NCBI RefSeq assembly: GCF_965228805.1
Contig: NZ_CBDDIE010000003.1
Span: forward strand, 2,294,001-2,358,000
Reading direction: 5' to 3'
DNA: 64,000 bases
Source: JASBTN01 sp965228805
GTDB lineage: Bacteria > Pseudomonadota > Alphaproteobacteria > Rhodobacterales > Rhodobacteraceae
The stretch's first letter is position 1. Every line of letters starts with the position of its first letter. A program made the translations under genes and the position numbers. Under the pieces are notes generated by a model, which was not told the DNA's origin, searched no databases, and worked only from the letters and a program-made list of their open reading frames with translations. Of the stretch, positions 15,819 through 24,474 are shown piece after piece.

Positions 15819-18343
15819 GCGTCGCCTGGCGCATTGCCCGGCGCGAGCTGCGCGGCGGGCTGAAGGGGTTCCGTGTCTTCCTGGCCTGCCTGGCGCTTGG
15901 CGTGGCCGCCATTGCGGCGGTTGGCACCGTGCGTGAGAGCATTCGCGCAGGGCTGGCGACCGAGGGTGCGGCCTTGCTGGGCGGGGACGCCGAGGTCACG
16001 CTGACCTACCGCCGGGCGGATGCGGCGGAGCTGGCGGCGCTGGAGGCGGCCTCGGATGCGCTGTCGGAGGTCATCGAATTCCGTTCGATGGCCGTGGTGG
16101 GCGCTGGCGAGACCGAGGACCGGGCCCTGACGCAGGTGAAGGCGGTGGATGCGGCTTACCCGTTGGTCGGGCAGGCGATGCTGGAGCCTGCGATGCCCTT
16201 GGCTGATGCCTTTGCGGGCCGGGGCGACACTCCGGGCGCGGTGATGGACCGGCTGCTGGTGGAGCGGTTGGAGCTGTCCGTGGGGGATGAATTTGCCTTG
16301 GGCGGCAAGGGGTTCGTGTTGACTGCCACGTTGGTGCGCGAGCCGGATAATGCCTCGGGAGGCTTTGGCCTGGGGCCACGGACGATGGTGGCGAGCGCGG
16401 ATCTGGAGGGCTCCGGTCTGATCGCGCCGGGCTCTCTGTTTGATACGCATTACCGGCTGGAGTTGCCCGAAGGTACGGACCTGGCCGCCGCTGAGACGCG
16501 TGTTCTGGGCGGGCTCGAAGGCGCCGGGGCGCGCTGGCGTGACGCGCGCGACGGGGCGCCGGGGGTGCGGGTCTTTGTCGAACGGCTGGGGGCATTCCTG
16601 GTGCTGGTGGGCCTGGCCGGGCTGGCGGTCGGCGGGGTCGGCGTCAGCGCCGCCGTGCGCGCCTTTCTGGATGGGAAGACCGCGACCATTGCCACGTTGA
16701 AAACGCTGGGTGCGACTGGGCGAACGATCTTTACCGTCTACCTGATGCAGATCGGCGTGCTGACCGCGCTGGGGCTGGGGATAGGGCTGGTACTGGGTGC
16801 GGCGCTGCCGCTGGCCTTCGCGCCGATCATCGAAGCGCGCCTGCCGATCCCGGCGGAGTTCACCCTGCAATGGGCACCGCTGGGGGAGGCGGCCCTGTAC
16901 GGGCTGCTGGCCGCCTTGCTGTTCACGCTCTGGCCGCTGGCGCAGGCCGAACAGCTGCGCGCGGCGGCGTTGTTTCGCGATGCCTCGCTGGGGCGCAGGC
17001 GATTGCCGCGCTGGCCGTGGATTGTGGTGACGGCGGTGCTGTTGGTGGCGCTCGTGGGCCTGGCAGCCTGGCTGACTGGGGTGGCGGTGCTGGCCTTCTG
17101 GTCGGCGGTGGGCATCCTGGGCGCCTTCGTGGTGCTGTTGTTGGCGGGGGCGGGCATTCGGCTGCTGGCACGCTGGTTGGCTGGCCGCAGGGCCTTGCGC
17201 GGGCGACCCGTGTTGCGCGGGGCCTTGTCTTCGGTTGGCGGGCCGGGCGGCGAGGCGGGTTCGGTCGTGCTGTCGCTCGGGCTGGGCCTGTCGGTGCTGG
17301 CCGCCGTGGGTCAGATCGACAACAACCTGCGCGGCGCCATCGACCGCGAGCTGCCCGAAGTCGCGCCGAGTTTCTTCGTGGTGGATATCCAGCCCGACCA
17401 GGTGGCCGACGTGCTGGCGCGGGTCGAAGACGACCCGGCAGTCAGCCGTATCGACCGCGCGCCGATGCTGCGCGGGGTGATTACCGGGATCAACGGGCGA
17501 CCGGCCAGTGAGGTGGCAGGCGATCATTGGGTGGTGCGGGGCGACCGGGGGCTGACCTATGCCGCCGCCAAGCCCGACCGCACCACGGTCACGGCGGGGC
17601 AATGGTGGCCCGAGGATTATGTTGGAGATCCGCAGATCAGCTTTGCCGAGGAAGAGGCTTTTGAGATGGGCCTGTCGCTGGGCGACACGATGACGGTAAA
17701 CATCTTGGGGCGCGACATTACCGGCACGATCACCAGCTTCCGCGCGGTGGATTTCAGCTCGGCGGGCATGGGGTTCGTGATGACGATGAACCCCGCCGCG
17801 CTGCAAGGTGCGCCGCATACGCATATCATGACGATCTATGCCGATCAGGCGGCCGAGGCGGCTATCCTGCGGGATCTGAGCCGGGGCTGGCCGAATATCA
17901 CGGTGATTTCCGTGCGCGACGCCATCGGACGCGTGACCGGGCTGATGGGGCAGGTGGCCGCCGCAATCACCTATGGCGCGCTGGCCTCGCTGGTGACCGG
18001 CTTCGTGGTGCTGATCGGCGCTGCGGCCGCCGGGGAACGGGCGCGGACCTGGGAGGCGGCGGTGCTGAAGACGCTGGGCGCCTCGCGCGGATCGGTGCTG
18101 GCCAATTTCGCTCTGCGCTCGGCCATCCTGGGAGGGGCGGCCGGGCTGGTCGCGGTCTTTGCCGGGGGGCTTGCCGGCTGGGCGGTGACCCATTTCGTGA
18201 TGGAAGGCGAGTTCGCCTTCGAGCCGGTCAGCGCGGTGGCGATCGTCACCGGCGGCGTGCTGGTGACGGTGCTGGCCGGGCTTGCCTTTGCCTGGCGGCC
18301 GCTGGCGGCACGGCCCGCACGGGTGCTCAGGGCGCGGGAGTAA
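15815..18343 (+). CDS. ybbP: FtsX-family ABC permease (YbbP-like)
   Basis: An 842-residue inner-membrane permease. It has a first membrane helix near the N-terminus, a large periplasmic domain, an FtsX helix bundle around residues 255-380 (GLAVGGVGVSAAVRAFLDGK), additional central helices, and a second FtsX domain at the C-terminus (ASRGSVLANFALRSAILGGA). This two-FtsX layout is that of YbbP. The GTG start at 15815 overlaps the ybbA stop, so the two are translationally coupled. Very high G+C and long antisense frames are a codon-use effect. Confidence 0.85.
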   Translation: MSVAWRIARRELRGGLKGFRVFLACLALGVAAIAAVGTVRESIRAGLATEGAALLGGDAEVTLTYRRADAAELAALEAASDALSEVIEFRSMAVVGAGETEDRALTQVKAVDAAYPLVGQAMLEPAMPLADAFAGRGDTPGAVMDRLLVERLELSVGDEFALGGKGFVLTATLVREPDNASGGFGLGPRTMVASADLEGSGLIAPGSLFDTHYRLELPEGTDLAAAETRVLGGLEGAGARWRDARDGAPGVRVFVERLGAFLVLVGLAGLAVGGVGVSAAVRAFLDGKTATIATLKTLGATGRTIFTVYLMQIGVLTALGLGIGLVLGAALPLAFAPIIEARLPIPAEFTLQWAPLGEAALYGLLAALLFTLWPLAQAEQLRAAALFRDASLGRRRLPRWPWIVVTAVLLVALVGLAAWLTGVAVLAFWSAVGILGAFVVLLLAGAGIRLLARWLAGRRALRGRPVLRGALSSVGGPGGEAGSVVLSLGLGLSVLAAVGQIDNNLRGAIDRELPEVAPSFFVVDIQPDQVADVLARVEDDPAVSRIDRAPMLRGVITGINGRPASEVAGDHWVVRGDRGLTYAAAKPDRTTVTAGQWWPEDYVGDPQISFAEEEAFEMGLSLGDTMTVNILGRDITGTITSFRAVDFSSAGMGFVMTMNPAALQGAPHTHIMTIYADQAAEAAILRDLSRGWPNITVISVRDAIGRVTGLMGQVAAAITYGALASLVTGFVVLIGAAAAGERARTWEAAVLKTLGASRGSVLANFALRSAILGGAAGLVAVFAGGLAGWAVTHFVMEGEFAFEPVSAVAIVTGGVLVTVLAGLAFAWRPLAARPARVLRARE

Positions 18344-18380
18344 TACGCCTTTCGCGTACCGCCTGCTGGTGACGTCGGAG

Positions 18381-18432
18381 CGAGGGGCCAGCCCCTCGCG
18401 CACCCCGGGATATTTTTTGGAAAGATGAAAGG
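18381..18432 (-). repeat. Dispersed intergenic element, copy B
   Basis: Hairpin CGAGGGGC-CA-GCCCCTCG (18381-18398) followed by CACCCCGGGATATTTTTT and GGAAAGATGAAAGG to 18432. Read on the minus strand this repeats the blocks of copy A at 4071-4130 in the same order. Confidence 0.7.
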
Positions 18433-18435
18433 GGC

Positions 18436-18855
18436 TTATGTTCCGTGAGCGGGGCGGTGTTCCTTGCGAATGACCAGTTTGAGCCCGGACCAGATGTCAT
18501 CCACGGCGCAGACCTTCACGTCGACCAGCGTGGTGGTCAGCGCCAGGGCGCGGATCACGTCTTCGGTGAGGTCGGTTGGGACCTTGGAGGCTTTCTTGGG
18601 CCAGCTCACCCAGATCATGCCGTCTTTGTCGAGGGCGGCGAGGGCCTGGGGCAGGGTGTCCTCCAACCAGGCGCGGCTGTCGGTGAAGAGATGGATGACG
18701 TCATGGGGGCCGGGGCCCAGGCTGTCTTCGACGACAAGAAAGGCGCGGGAGGTGGTCAGCGTGGCCAGGGACGCTGGACGGTTCAGCCAGCAGACACGCT
18801 GCCCGTCCTTGAGACCGAGTTTCTTTTCAAGCGGTGTGCCGGAATAGCCTGCCAT
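18436..18855 (-). CDS. DUF3052 family protein
   Basis: A 139-residue soluble protein, MAGYSGTPLEKKLGLKDG..., that looks like the DUF3052 family, whose members begin with the same SGTPLxxKLG pattern. It includes MIWVSWPKKASKVPTDLTED, a strongly conserved family segment. The function of the family is not known to me. I start at ATG 18855, preceded by GGGAGAAC; a TTG five codons upstream is less likely. It is convergent with the ABC permease. Confidence 0.75.
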   Translation of the reverse strand: MAGYSGTPLEKKLGLKDGQRVCWLNRPASLATLTTSRAFLVVEDSLGPGPHDVIHLFTDSRAWLEDTLPQALAALDKDGMIWVSWPKKASKVPTDLTEDVIRALALTTTLVDVKVCAVDDIWSGLKLVIRKEHRPAHGT

Positions 18856-18956
18856 CAACGTTCTCCCCAAGCTTGATCCCGGGTGCCTGCCCGAGGCGGC
18901 GGCGCAGCCGACACCGAGGTATCGCGTGCGCCGAAGGCGCTCCTTTGGATCAATGC

Positions 18957-18986
18957 AAAAAGCCCCGCCAGATTGGCGGGGCTTTT
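18957..18986. terminator. Intrinsic terminator after sdhB
   Basis: AAAAAGCCCCGCC (18957-18969) and GGCGGGGCTTTT (18975-18986) form a 12-bp stem with a 5-base loop. It lies 20 bases past the sdhB stop, with a U-run on the minus strand and a T-run on the plus strand. Confidence 0.9.
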
Positions 18987-19006
18987 CGGATCGGTCAACG
19001 TGGCAC

Positions 19007-19783
19007 TTAGACGGTGCGCGAGATCATCATCTTCTTGATCTCGCCAATGGCCTTCGCGGGGTTCAGGCCTTTCGGGCAGGTCTTGGCGCAGTTCATGATC
19101 GTGTGGCAGCGGTAGAGCTTGAAGGGATCCTCCAGCTCGTCCAGGCGCTCGCCGGTGGCTTCATCGCGCGAGTCGATGATCCAGCGGTAGGCGTGCAGAA
19201 GTGCGGCCGGGCCGAGGTAGCGGTCGCCGTTCCACCAGTAGCTCGGGCAGGAGGTCGAGCAGCTGGCGCACATGACGCATTCATAGAGGCCATCGAGCTT
19301 CTTGCGATCCTCGATCGACTGTTTCCATTCCTTGGCAGGCTGGTTGGTCTTGGTCTCCAACCACGGCATGATCGAGGCATGCTGGGCGTAGAAATGGGTG
19401 AGATCCGGCACCAGGTCCTTGACCACCGGCATATGCGGCAGCGGGTAGATCTTCACGTCGCCCTTGATCTCGTCCATGCCGAAGATACAGGCCAGCGTGT
19501 TGCCGCCGTCGATGTTCATCGCGCAGGAGCCACAGATGCCCTCGCGGCAGGAGCGGCGGAAGGTCAGGGTCGGGTCGATCTCGTTCTTGATCTTGATCAG
19601 CGCGTCCAGGACCATCGGGCCGCAATTGTCCATGTCGACGAAATAGGTGTCGACGCGCGGGTTTTCACCATCATCGGGGTTCCAGCGATAGATCTGGAAC
19701 TTGCGCACATTGGAACCCTCGGGCTTGGGCCAAGTCTTGCCGACGCGAACGGTCGAGTTCTTGGGGAGCTTGAATTGTACCAT
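19007..19783 (-). CDS. sdhB: Succinate dehydrogenase iron-sulfur subunit
   Basis: A 258-residue subunit that carries electrons from FAD in SdhA to quinone through three Fe-S clusters. The [2Fe-2S] ligands are in SCREGICGSCAMNIDGGNTLAC, and the [4Fe-4S] and [3Fe-4S] ligands are in CVMCASCSTSCPSYWW and CHTIMNCAKTCPKGLNP. Complete and of usual length. Unusually, it is separated from sdhA by an extra small ORF, whose last codons contain the sdhB ribosome site (AGGAGCG). Last gene of the sdh operon. Confidence 0.97.
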   Translation of the reverse strand: MVQFKLPKNSTVRVGKTWPKPEGSNVRKFQIYRWNPDDGENPRVDTYFVDMDNCGPMVLDALIKIKNEIDPTLTFRRSCREGICGSCAMNIDGGNTLACIFGMDEIKGDVKIYPLPHMPVVKDLVPDLTHFYAQHASIMPWLETKTNQPAKEWKQSIEDRKKLDGLYECVMCASCSTSCPSYWWNGDRYLGPAALLHAYRWIIDSRDEATGERLDELEDPFKLYRCHTIMNCAKTCPKGLNPAKAIGEIKKMMISRTV

Positions 19784-19786
19784 TTA

Positions 19787-20050
19787 TTACGCTCCTAGTT
19801 TGCTAAGACGGCGTTGATAATGTTCTAGGCGACCTTCACCATCATCTAGTCTGATAATGATTAGGTCCCCGTGATCCGGGCCATTTTCCATGGGAAAAAC
19901 GCGAGTAACTACTTCAAAGTAAATTGGGTTACCTTCGAGGTCGTTATCAATGAGAAGATCCCCAGGTGCCGGGTTTGTACCGTTAGACAACTCTCCCCGG
20001 TTCTCGACATTTCCCGATGGCTGGAGTTCCATAAGAACGTAGCTAGTCAT
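19787..20050 (-). CDS. Orphan small ORF between sdhA and sdhB, unknown function
   Basis: An 87-residue acidic soluble protein with no signal peptide or membrane helix and no family I recognise. The pattern is NDLEGNPIYFEVVTRVFP and DLIIIRLDDGEGRLEH, suggesting a compact beta-rich fold. It has its own AAGGAG ribosome site 10 bases after the sdhA stop and ends three bases before the sdhB ATG, so it is set exactly into the operon. Base composition and codons are visibly more A+T-rich than the flanking sdh genes, suggesting later acquisition. A parallel case occurs between sucC and sucD. Confidence 0.75.
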   Translation of the reverse strand: MTSYVLMELQPSGNVENRGELSNGTNPAPGDLLIDNDLEGNPIYFEVVTRVFPMENGPDHGDLIIIRLDDGEGRLEHYQRRLSKLGA

Positions 20051-20060
20051 TCTTGGCTCC

Positions 20061-21872
20061 TTAGAACGTCCGCGCTTTGGGCGCGATTTTTTTCAGGGCG
20101 ATGCCGCCTTCGTCTTCGGTGGTCAGCGGATCCAGAACGACCGGGCGATAGGACAGCTCGACCTTGGTGCCGGTCTCGTCCACGCGGCTGATCGTGTGCA
20201 CGCGCCAGTTCTCGTCGTCGCGATCCGGGAAATCCTCGTGGGCGTGGGCACCGCGGCTTTCCTTGCGCGCTTCGGCCGAGACGATGGTCGAGATCGCCGA
20301 GGGCATCAGGTTGGTCAGCTCGAGCGTTTCCATCAGGTCCGAGTTCCACACCAGCGAGCTGTCGGTGACCTTAAGGTCGCCCATCTTGCCGGCGATCTCG
20401 GTCATCGCTTCGACACCTTCGGCCATGGTCTTGGCGGTGCGGAAGACGGCGGCGTCGCGCTGCATGGTCTTCTGCATCTCAAGCCGCAGGTCGGCGGTGG
20501 CGATGGCGCCATTGGCGTGGCGCAGCCCGTCGAAACGTTCGAAGGCCTTGTCGATCGAGGCTTGGTTCGGCTCCGGGTTCGGCGCGGCGGCATCGACCAC
20601 CTCACCGGCGCGGATCGCGGCGGCGCGGCCAAAGACCACGAGGTCGATCAGCGAGTTCGAGCCGAGGCGGTTGGCGCCATGCACCGAGGCACAGCCGGCC
20701 TCGCCCGCAGCCATCAGGCCGGGCACGACCGCGTTCGGATCGTCCTTGGTCGGGTTCAGCACTTCGCCCCAGTAGTTCGTGGGAATGCCGCCCATGTTGT
20801 AATGCACCGTGGGCAGGACCGGGATCGGTTCCTTGGTCACATCGACACCGGCGAAGATCTTGGCGCTTTCCGAAATGCCCGGCAGGCGTTCGGCCAGGGC
20901 CTCAGCGGGCAGGTGGTTGAGGTTGAGGAAGATATGGTCGCCCTCGGCGCCCACACCGCGGCCCTCGCGGATCTCCATCGTCATCGAGCGGGAAACGTAG
21001 TCGCGCGGCGCCAGGTCCTTGTACTGGGGCGCGTAACGCTCCATGAACCGTTCGCCTTCGGAGTTGGTCAGGTAGCCACCCTCGCCACGTGCGCCTTCGG
21101 TGATCAGGCAGCCCGAGCCGTAGATGCCGGTCGGGTGGAACTGCACGAACTCGAGGTCCTGCATCGGCAGGCCCGCGCGCATGATCATGCCACCGCCGTC
21201 ACCGGTGCAGGTGTGGGCCGAGGTGGCCGAGAAATAGGCGCGGCCATAGCCGCCGGTGGCCAGCACGACCATCTTGGCGTTGAACACGTGGAAGGTGCCG
21301 TCATCGAGCTTCCAGCAGACCACGCCCTGGCACTGCCCGTCTTCGGACATGATCAGGTCGATGGCGAAATATTCGATGTAGAACTCGGCGTTGTTTTTCA
21401 GCGACTGGCCATAGAGCGTGTGCAGGATGGCGTGGCCGGTGCGGTCGGCGGCGGCGCAGGTGCGCTGCACGGCGGGGCCTTCGCCGAACTCGGTGGTGTG
21501 GCCACCGAAGGGACGCTGGTAGATCTTGCCTTCTTCGGTACGGCTGAACGGAACGCCGTAGTGCTCCAGCTCATAGACCGCCTTGGGCGCCTCGCGGGCC
21601 AGGTATTCCATCGCGTCGGTGTCGCCCAGCCAGTCCGAGCCCTTCACGGTGTCATACATGTGCCACTGCCAGTGGTCCGGGCCCATGTTCGACAGCGAGG
21701 CGGCGATGCCACCCTGGGCGGCCACGGTGTGGGAGCGGGTCGGGAAGACCTTGGTCACGCAGGCGGTGCGCAGCCCCTGTTCGGCCATGCCCAGCGTGGC
21801 ACGCAGACCGGCGCCGCCAGCCCCGACGACCACGACGTCATATTCATGCGTCTCGTATTCGTATGCAGCCAT
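20061..21872 (-). CDS. sdhA: Succinate dehydrogenase flavoprotein subunit
   Basis: A 603-residue flavoprotein that oxidises succinate to fumarate in the TCA cycle. The N-terminal dinucleotide fold is VVVGAGGAGLRAT; the His that bonds FAD covalently is in RSHTVAAQGGIAA; later HPTGIYGSG and the Arg/His active-site region (NMGGIPTNYWGEV) are intact. It lies inside the membrane-bound complex II encoded by sdhCDAB. It starts 17 bases after the sdhD stop with a GGAAG ribosome site. Confidence 0.97.
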   Translation of the reverse strand: MAAYEYETHEYDVVVVGAGGAGLRATLGMAEQGLRTACVTKVFPTRSHTVAAQGGIAASLSNMGPDHWQWHMYDTVKGSDWLGDTDAMEYLAREAPKAVYELEHYGVPFSRTEEGKIYQRPFGGHTTEFGEGPAVQRTCAAADRTGHAILHTLYGQSLKNNAEFYIEYFAIDLIMSEDGQCQGVVCWKLDDGTFHVFNAKMVVLATGGYGRAYFSATSAHTCTGDGGGMIMRAGLPMQDLEFVQFHPTGIYGSGCLITEGARGEGGYLTNSEGERFMERYAPQYKDLAPRDYVSRSMTMEIREGRGVGAEGDHIFLNLNHLPAEALAERLPGISESAKIFAGVDVTKEPIPVLPTVHYNMGGIPTNYWGEVLNPTKDDPNAVVPGLMAAGEAGCASVHGANRLGSNSLIDLVVFGRAAAIRAGEVVDAAAPNPEPNQASIDKAFERFDGLRHANGAIATADLRLEMQKTMQRDAAVFRTAKTMAEGVEAMTEIAGKMGDLKVTDSSLVWNSDLMETLELTNLMPSAISTIVSAEARKESRGAHAHEDFPDRDDENWRVHTISRVDETGTKVELSYRPVVLDPLTTEDEGGIALKKIAPKARTF

Positions 21873-21889
21873 TTGTCGTTCTTCCTGTT

Positions 21890-22261
21890 TTAGAGCGCCA
21901 TGCGAGCGAGCGCGAAAAGGCCCGTGGTGATCAGCACATAGGCCAGGGCCTGGAGCCCGATGAGAGTAAGCTTCTGCGCGGCACCGTGCATGTAATCCTC
22001 AACCGCGGCCTGGGCCTCATGGGTCAGGTGGAACACGCCGACGATCAGCGTGAGGGCGGTGATCAGGGCCGGGAAGGGGCGGGCGTAATAGGCCTGGACC
22101 TCTTCGAAGCTGCCGCCCAGGCCGATGCCGAAGGTAATGACGAAGAGCGGCACCAGCACGACCAGAGCGGCCGAGCTGACCATCATCTGCCAGTGGTGGT
22201 GAGTTCCGGCGCGGCCTGATCCCAGGCCGGTTGCGCGTTTGCGATCGGTCAGATATCTCAT
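21890..22261 (-). CDS. sdhD: Succinate dehydrogenase membrane anchor subunit
   Basis: A 123-residue protein with three membrane helices (about 25-50, 62-82 and 95-119). The conserved HLTHEAQAAVEDYMH segment between helices II and III carries the anchor's heme/quinone-site His and Asp-Tyr pair. It anchors SdhAB to the inner membrane with SdhC. It begins 11 bases after sdhC. Confidence 0.92.
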   Translation of the reverse strand: MRYLTDRKRATGLGSGRAGTHHHWQMMVSSAALVVLVPLFVITFGIGLGGSFEEVQAYYARPFPALITALTLIVGVFHLTHEAQAAVEDYMHGAAQKLTLIGLQALAYVLITTGLFALARMAL

Positions 22262-22272
22262 GTCAGCTCTCC

Positions 22273-22656
22273 TCAGACCACAATGACGGTGATGATGGTC
22301 AGGATGGTGGCACCGGCGAACATGCCGATGGCCATCTTCTCGGCGATCGGGATTTCGATGGCATATCCCAGATCCCAGATCAGGTGACGCAGGCGGCCCA
22401 GCATGTGGTAGAAGAAGCCCCAGGCGGCGAGTGTCATGACAATGTCGCCGATCAGGCTGCGCATCAGCCCGTCGATCATGGCGAAGGCGCTTTCCGAAGA
22501 GGCCGCAGCCAACAGCCAGAGCACCACCAGCACGGACATGACCAACATGCCGATCCCGGTAATTCGCACCATGATCGAGGACACGGAGGTCAGTTGCGGG
22601 CGGTAGATGGATAGGTGGGGTGACAGCGGGCGATTGCCCCGGTTCACGTCGGCCAT
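22273..22656 (-). CDS. sdhC: Succinate dehydrogenase cytochrome b556 subunit
   Basis: A 127-residue three-helix subunit. The signature RPLSPHLSIYRPQLTSVSSIMVRITG at the N-terminus and the heme-ligand His in GFFYHMLGRLRHLIWDLG are standard for SdhC. First gene of the operon; the promoter region upstream carries the paired TGTGATCACA boxes. It has a clear AAGGGGG ribosome site. Confidence 0.95.
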   Translation of the reverse strand: MADVNRGNRPLSPHLSIYRPQLTSVSSIMVRITGIGMLVMSVLVVLWLLAAASSESAFAMIDGLMRSLIGDIVMTLAAWGFFYHMLGRLRHLIWDLGYAIEIPIAEKMAIGMFAGATILTIITVIVV

Positions 22657-22781
22657 GAAGTAGCCCCCTTCTCTGTCTGTTTCGGCTTTGTGACAGGAAT
22701 AACGGTTTTTATGACGGAGTCACGCAGGAAGAGGTCGCAAAGGGGTGTTATTTGCGCTAACAGCGACGCTTTGTCCAGTTT

Positions 22782-22812
22782 CGTGATCACAACCTGCGCA
22801 GCTGTGATCACA
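22782..22812 (-). promoter_or_regulatory. Tandem palindromic operator upstream of sdhC
   Basis: Read towards sdhC, TGTGATCACA (22812-22803), 11 bases, then TGTGATCACG (22791-22782). The two palindromes are exactly 21 bp apart, two helix turns, so a regulator could bind both on one face. The proximal box is centred about 130 bp upstream of the sdhC start. The same arrangement precedes sucC (32569-32599). Confidence 0.75.
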
Positions 22813-22862
22813 AAAGCCGCCCAAGGGTGGAGACTCACTCTGAAATGATGGTGAATGCGGCA

Positions 22863-23570
22863 TTATTCACCGGTGCCCAGCAGACTTTGCACGCCGGCGA
22901 TGGGAAACATCGGCACGAGAAAGGCCACGATAAGGCACAATGCGCCGCGCCACGGGCCCACATCCAGATCACGCAGCGCCAAGCGAACCGCGACGGTGGT
23001 GCCGCGCACCAGGATGACGATGAGCAGGATCACCATCAGCATGGCCACACCATCGAGCACCGTTTCGGGAATGGCGAGCAGGTCTTGCAGCAGCCGCGCG
23101 GCCCCTTGTGTAAGCGTGGCGAAGAGTTCCGCTCCGACCACCACCATGGCCAGGGTCAGGGCAATCGACATCAAGGCAAAGGGGGGCACGTGCCGACCGA
23201 GAAAGCGGTTGGCCGTCCCCTTGGCGATCACTGCGAAGAGAAGCGCATAGATCCCGGCTCCAAGGGCGATGAAATCCCCCAGAACGCCGCCAAGAAACTC
23301 CATGACGGGCTCGGCGCCTCCGGATCGCTCCGGTGAGGGGGCGTACAGGCCCGTGGCAAGCGAGACCTTCTTGACCGCGAACAGAAGCAGAAGAAGCTCG
23401 ATAAATCCCGCGAAGCTGCGGGTCAGGTCATCGGTTGTGTTCTCGACGGAAAACCGGGACCCATGGCGGAGCAGTAGCAGCGGTCGACGCCAGCCATTCA
23501 CATATTTCTCCAGGCTGCCCCAAAGCACCCGCAGGACCGCCGCGATATCGCTGCGCATCCCGCCCGGCAT
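22863..23570 (-). CDS. Integral membrane protein of unknown function
   Basis: A 235-residue hydrophobic protein with about five or six membrane segments (e.g. FIELLLLLFAVKK, FIALGAGIYALLFAVIA, IALTLAMVVVGAELFA, VAMLMVILLIVILVRG, ALCLIVAFLVPMFPIAG). No family is recognised with confidence. The start is three bases after the stop of the DUF4344 peptidase gene, so the two are probably co-transcribed; an alternative ATG lies four codons in. It ends about 200 bp before sdhC on the same strand. Confidence 0.7.
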   Translation of the reverse strand: MPGGMRSDIAAVLRVLWGSLEKYVNGWRRPLLLLRHGSRFSVENTTDDLTRSFAGFIELLLLLFAVKKVSLATGLYAPSPERSGGAEPVMEFLGGVLGDFIALGAGIYALLFAVIAKGTANRFLGRHVPPFALMSIALTLAMVVVGAELFATLTQGAARLLQDLLAIPETVLDGVAMLMVILLIVILVRGTTVAVRLALRDLDVGPWRGALCLIVAFLVPMFPIAGVQSLLGTGE

Positions 23571-23573
23571 GGC

Positions 23574-24428
23574 TCAGTCAAACAGCCGACCCAGATGGGT
23601 GGCGTATTCGGTGCACATGATGATCTCGCGCTTGCCGGGGTCATAGAAGGCGTTGACCTCGTCGCAGGGGATGACCGACACGGCCAGGTCCTCGGGAAGG
23701 ACCATGACCTGGTTCAGCCGGTCGACCTCCCCCTTGATGAAGACGGTCAGCGCGTCATCCTCGCGCAGCATCCAGTCCATCTTGATCGAGTTGCCGGGGG
23801 CGTCTGCGGCCAGATCGTCCAGCACGCCGCCCCAGGAGCGGTTGGCCAGCTCGAACTCATCAGCACAGGTGCGGGCGCGTTGGTCGGGCAGGCCCAGTTC
23901 CTCGGCCAGGTCCGCGCGTTCATCCGGTTTGGCGCCGTAGAACAGGCAGACCAGGTTGTAATAGCGCTGCAGGTTCGACCCGTGCACGTCCCATTCGGCA
24001 TAGCGTTCGCCGCGCGCCTCTGCGCGTTCGGCATCCTCGGAATAGGCACCTGCGGCGTCATAGGCGAGGCGGATCGCCTTGTCCTCGTCATGCAGCCGGT
24101 TCATCAGGATCACGGAGAAGACGTCGGCGGCGAACTCCTCGGGCCCGAAGACGGGCAGATCCATGATGTCGATCACCGCATGGCCCAGCTCGTGATAGAG
24201 CGTTTCGATGATGTTGGATTGCACGAAACGCTGGCGCGGCGTCACCACGGCGCGGGTCGCGGTGGCGACGGATCCGTCATCCTCGAAGGTGACTGTGGGC
24301 GGCAGCAGGTCCTCGCCGGGGACCTGTTCGCGCGGGGCGACCTCATCGCCCTTGCCGCCCGCAAACGCAGGGGCGGCAAGGGACAGACCGAAAACGGTCA
24401 AAACGGATAGAACAATACGCAGTTTCAT
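23574..24428 (-). CDS. Secreted putative metallopeptidase (DUF4344-like)
   Basis: A 284-residue protein with a signal peptide (VLTVFGLSLAAPAFA, then GGKGDEV). It has a zinc-peptidase HExxH motif in LYHELGHAVIDIMDLPVFG, followed by EEFAADVFSV, where the Glu can be the third zinc ligand. This matches the DUF4344 putative peptidase family. The protein carries at least two cysteines (LVCLFYG, ARTCADEF) that may form a disulfide in the periplasm. It is followed by a membrane protein gene; substrate unknown. Confidence 0.8.
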   Translation of the reverse strand: MKLRIVLSVLTVFGLSLAAPAFAGGKGDEVAPREQVPGEDLLPPTVTFEDDGSVATATRAVVTPRQRFVQSNIIETLYHELGHAVIDIMDLPVFGPEEFAADVFSVILMNRLHDEDKAIRLAYDAAGAYSEDAERAEARGERYAEWDVHGSNLQRYYNLVCLFYGAKPDERADLAEELGLPDQRARTCADEFELANRSWGGVLDDLAADAPGNSIKMDWMLREDDALTVFIKGEVDRLNQVMVLPEDLAVSVIPCDEVNAFYDPGKREIIMCTEYATHLGRLFD

Positions 24429-24474
24429 ACCATCATCGTGGCGATAAACCGCGTGTGGTCAAGCCTGTCCTGCC

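Noticed and set aside
19787..20050. Orphan ORF as a fragment of sdhA or sdhB
   Set aside because: Both flanking genes are complete with all motifs, and the ORF shares none of them.
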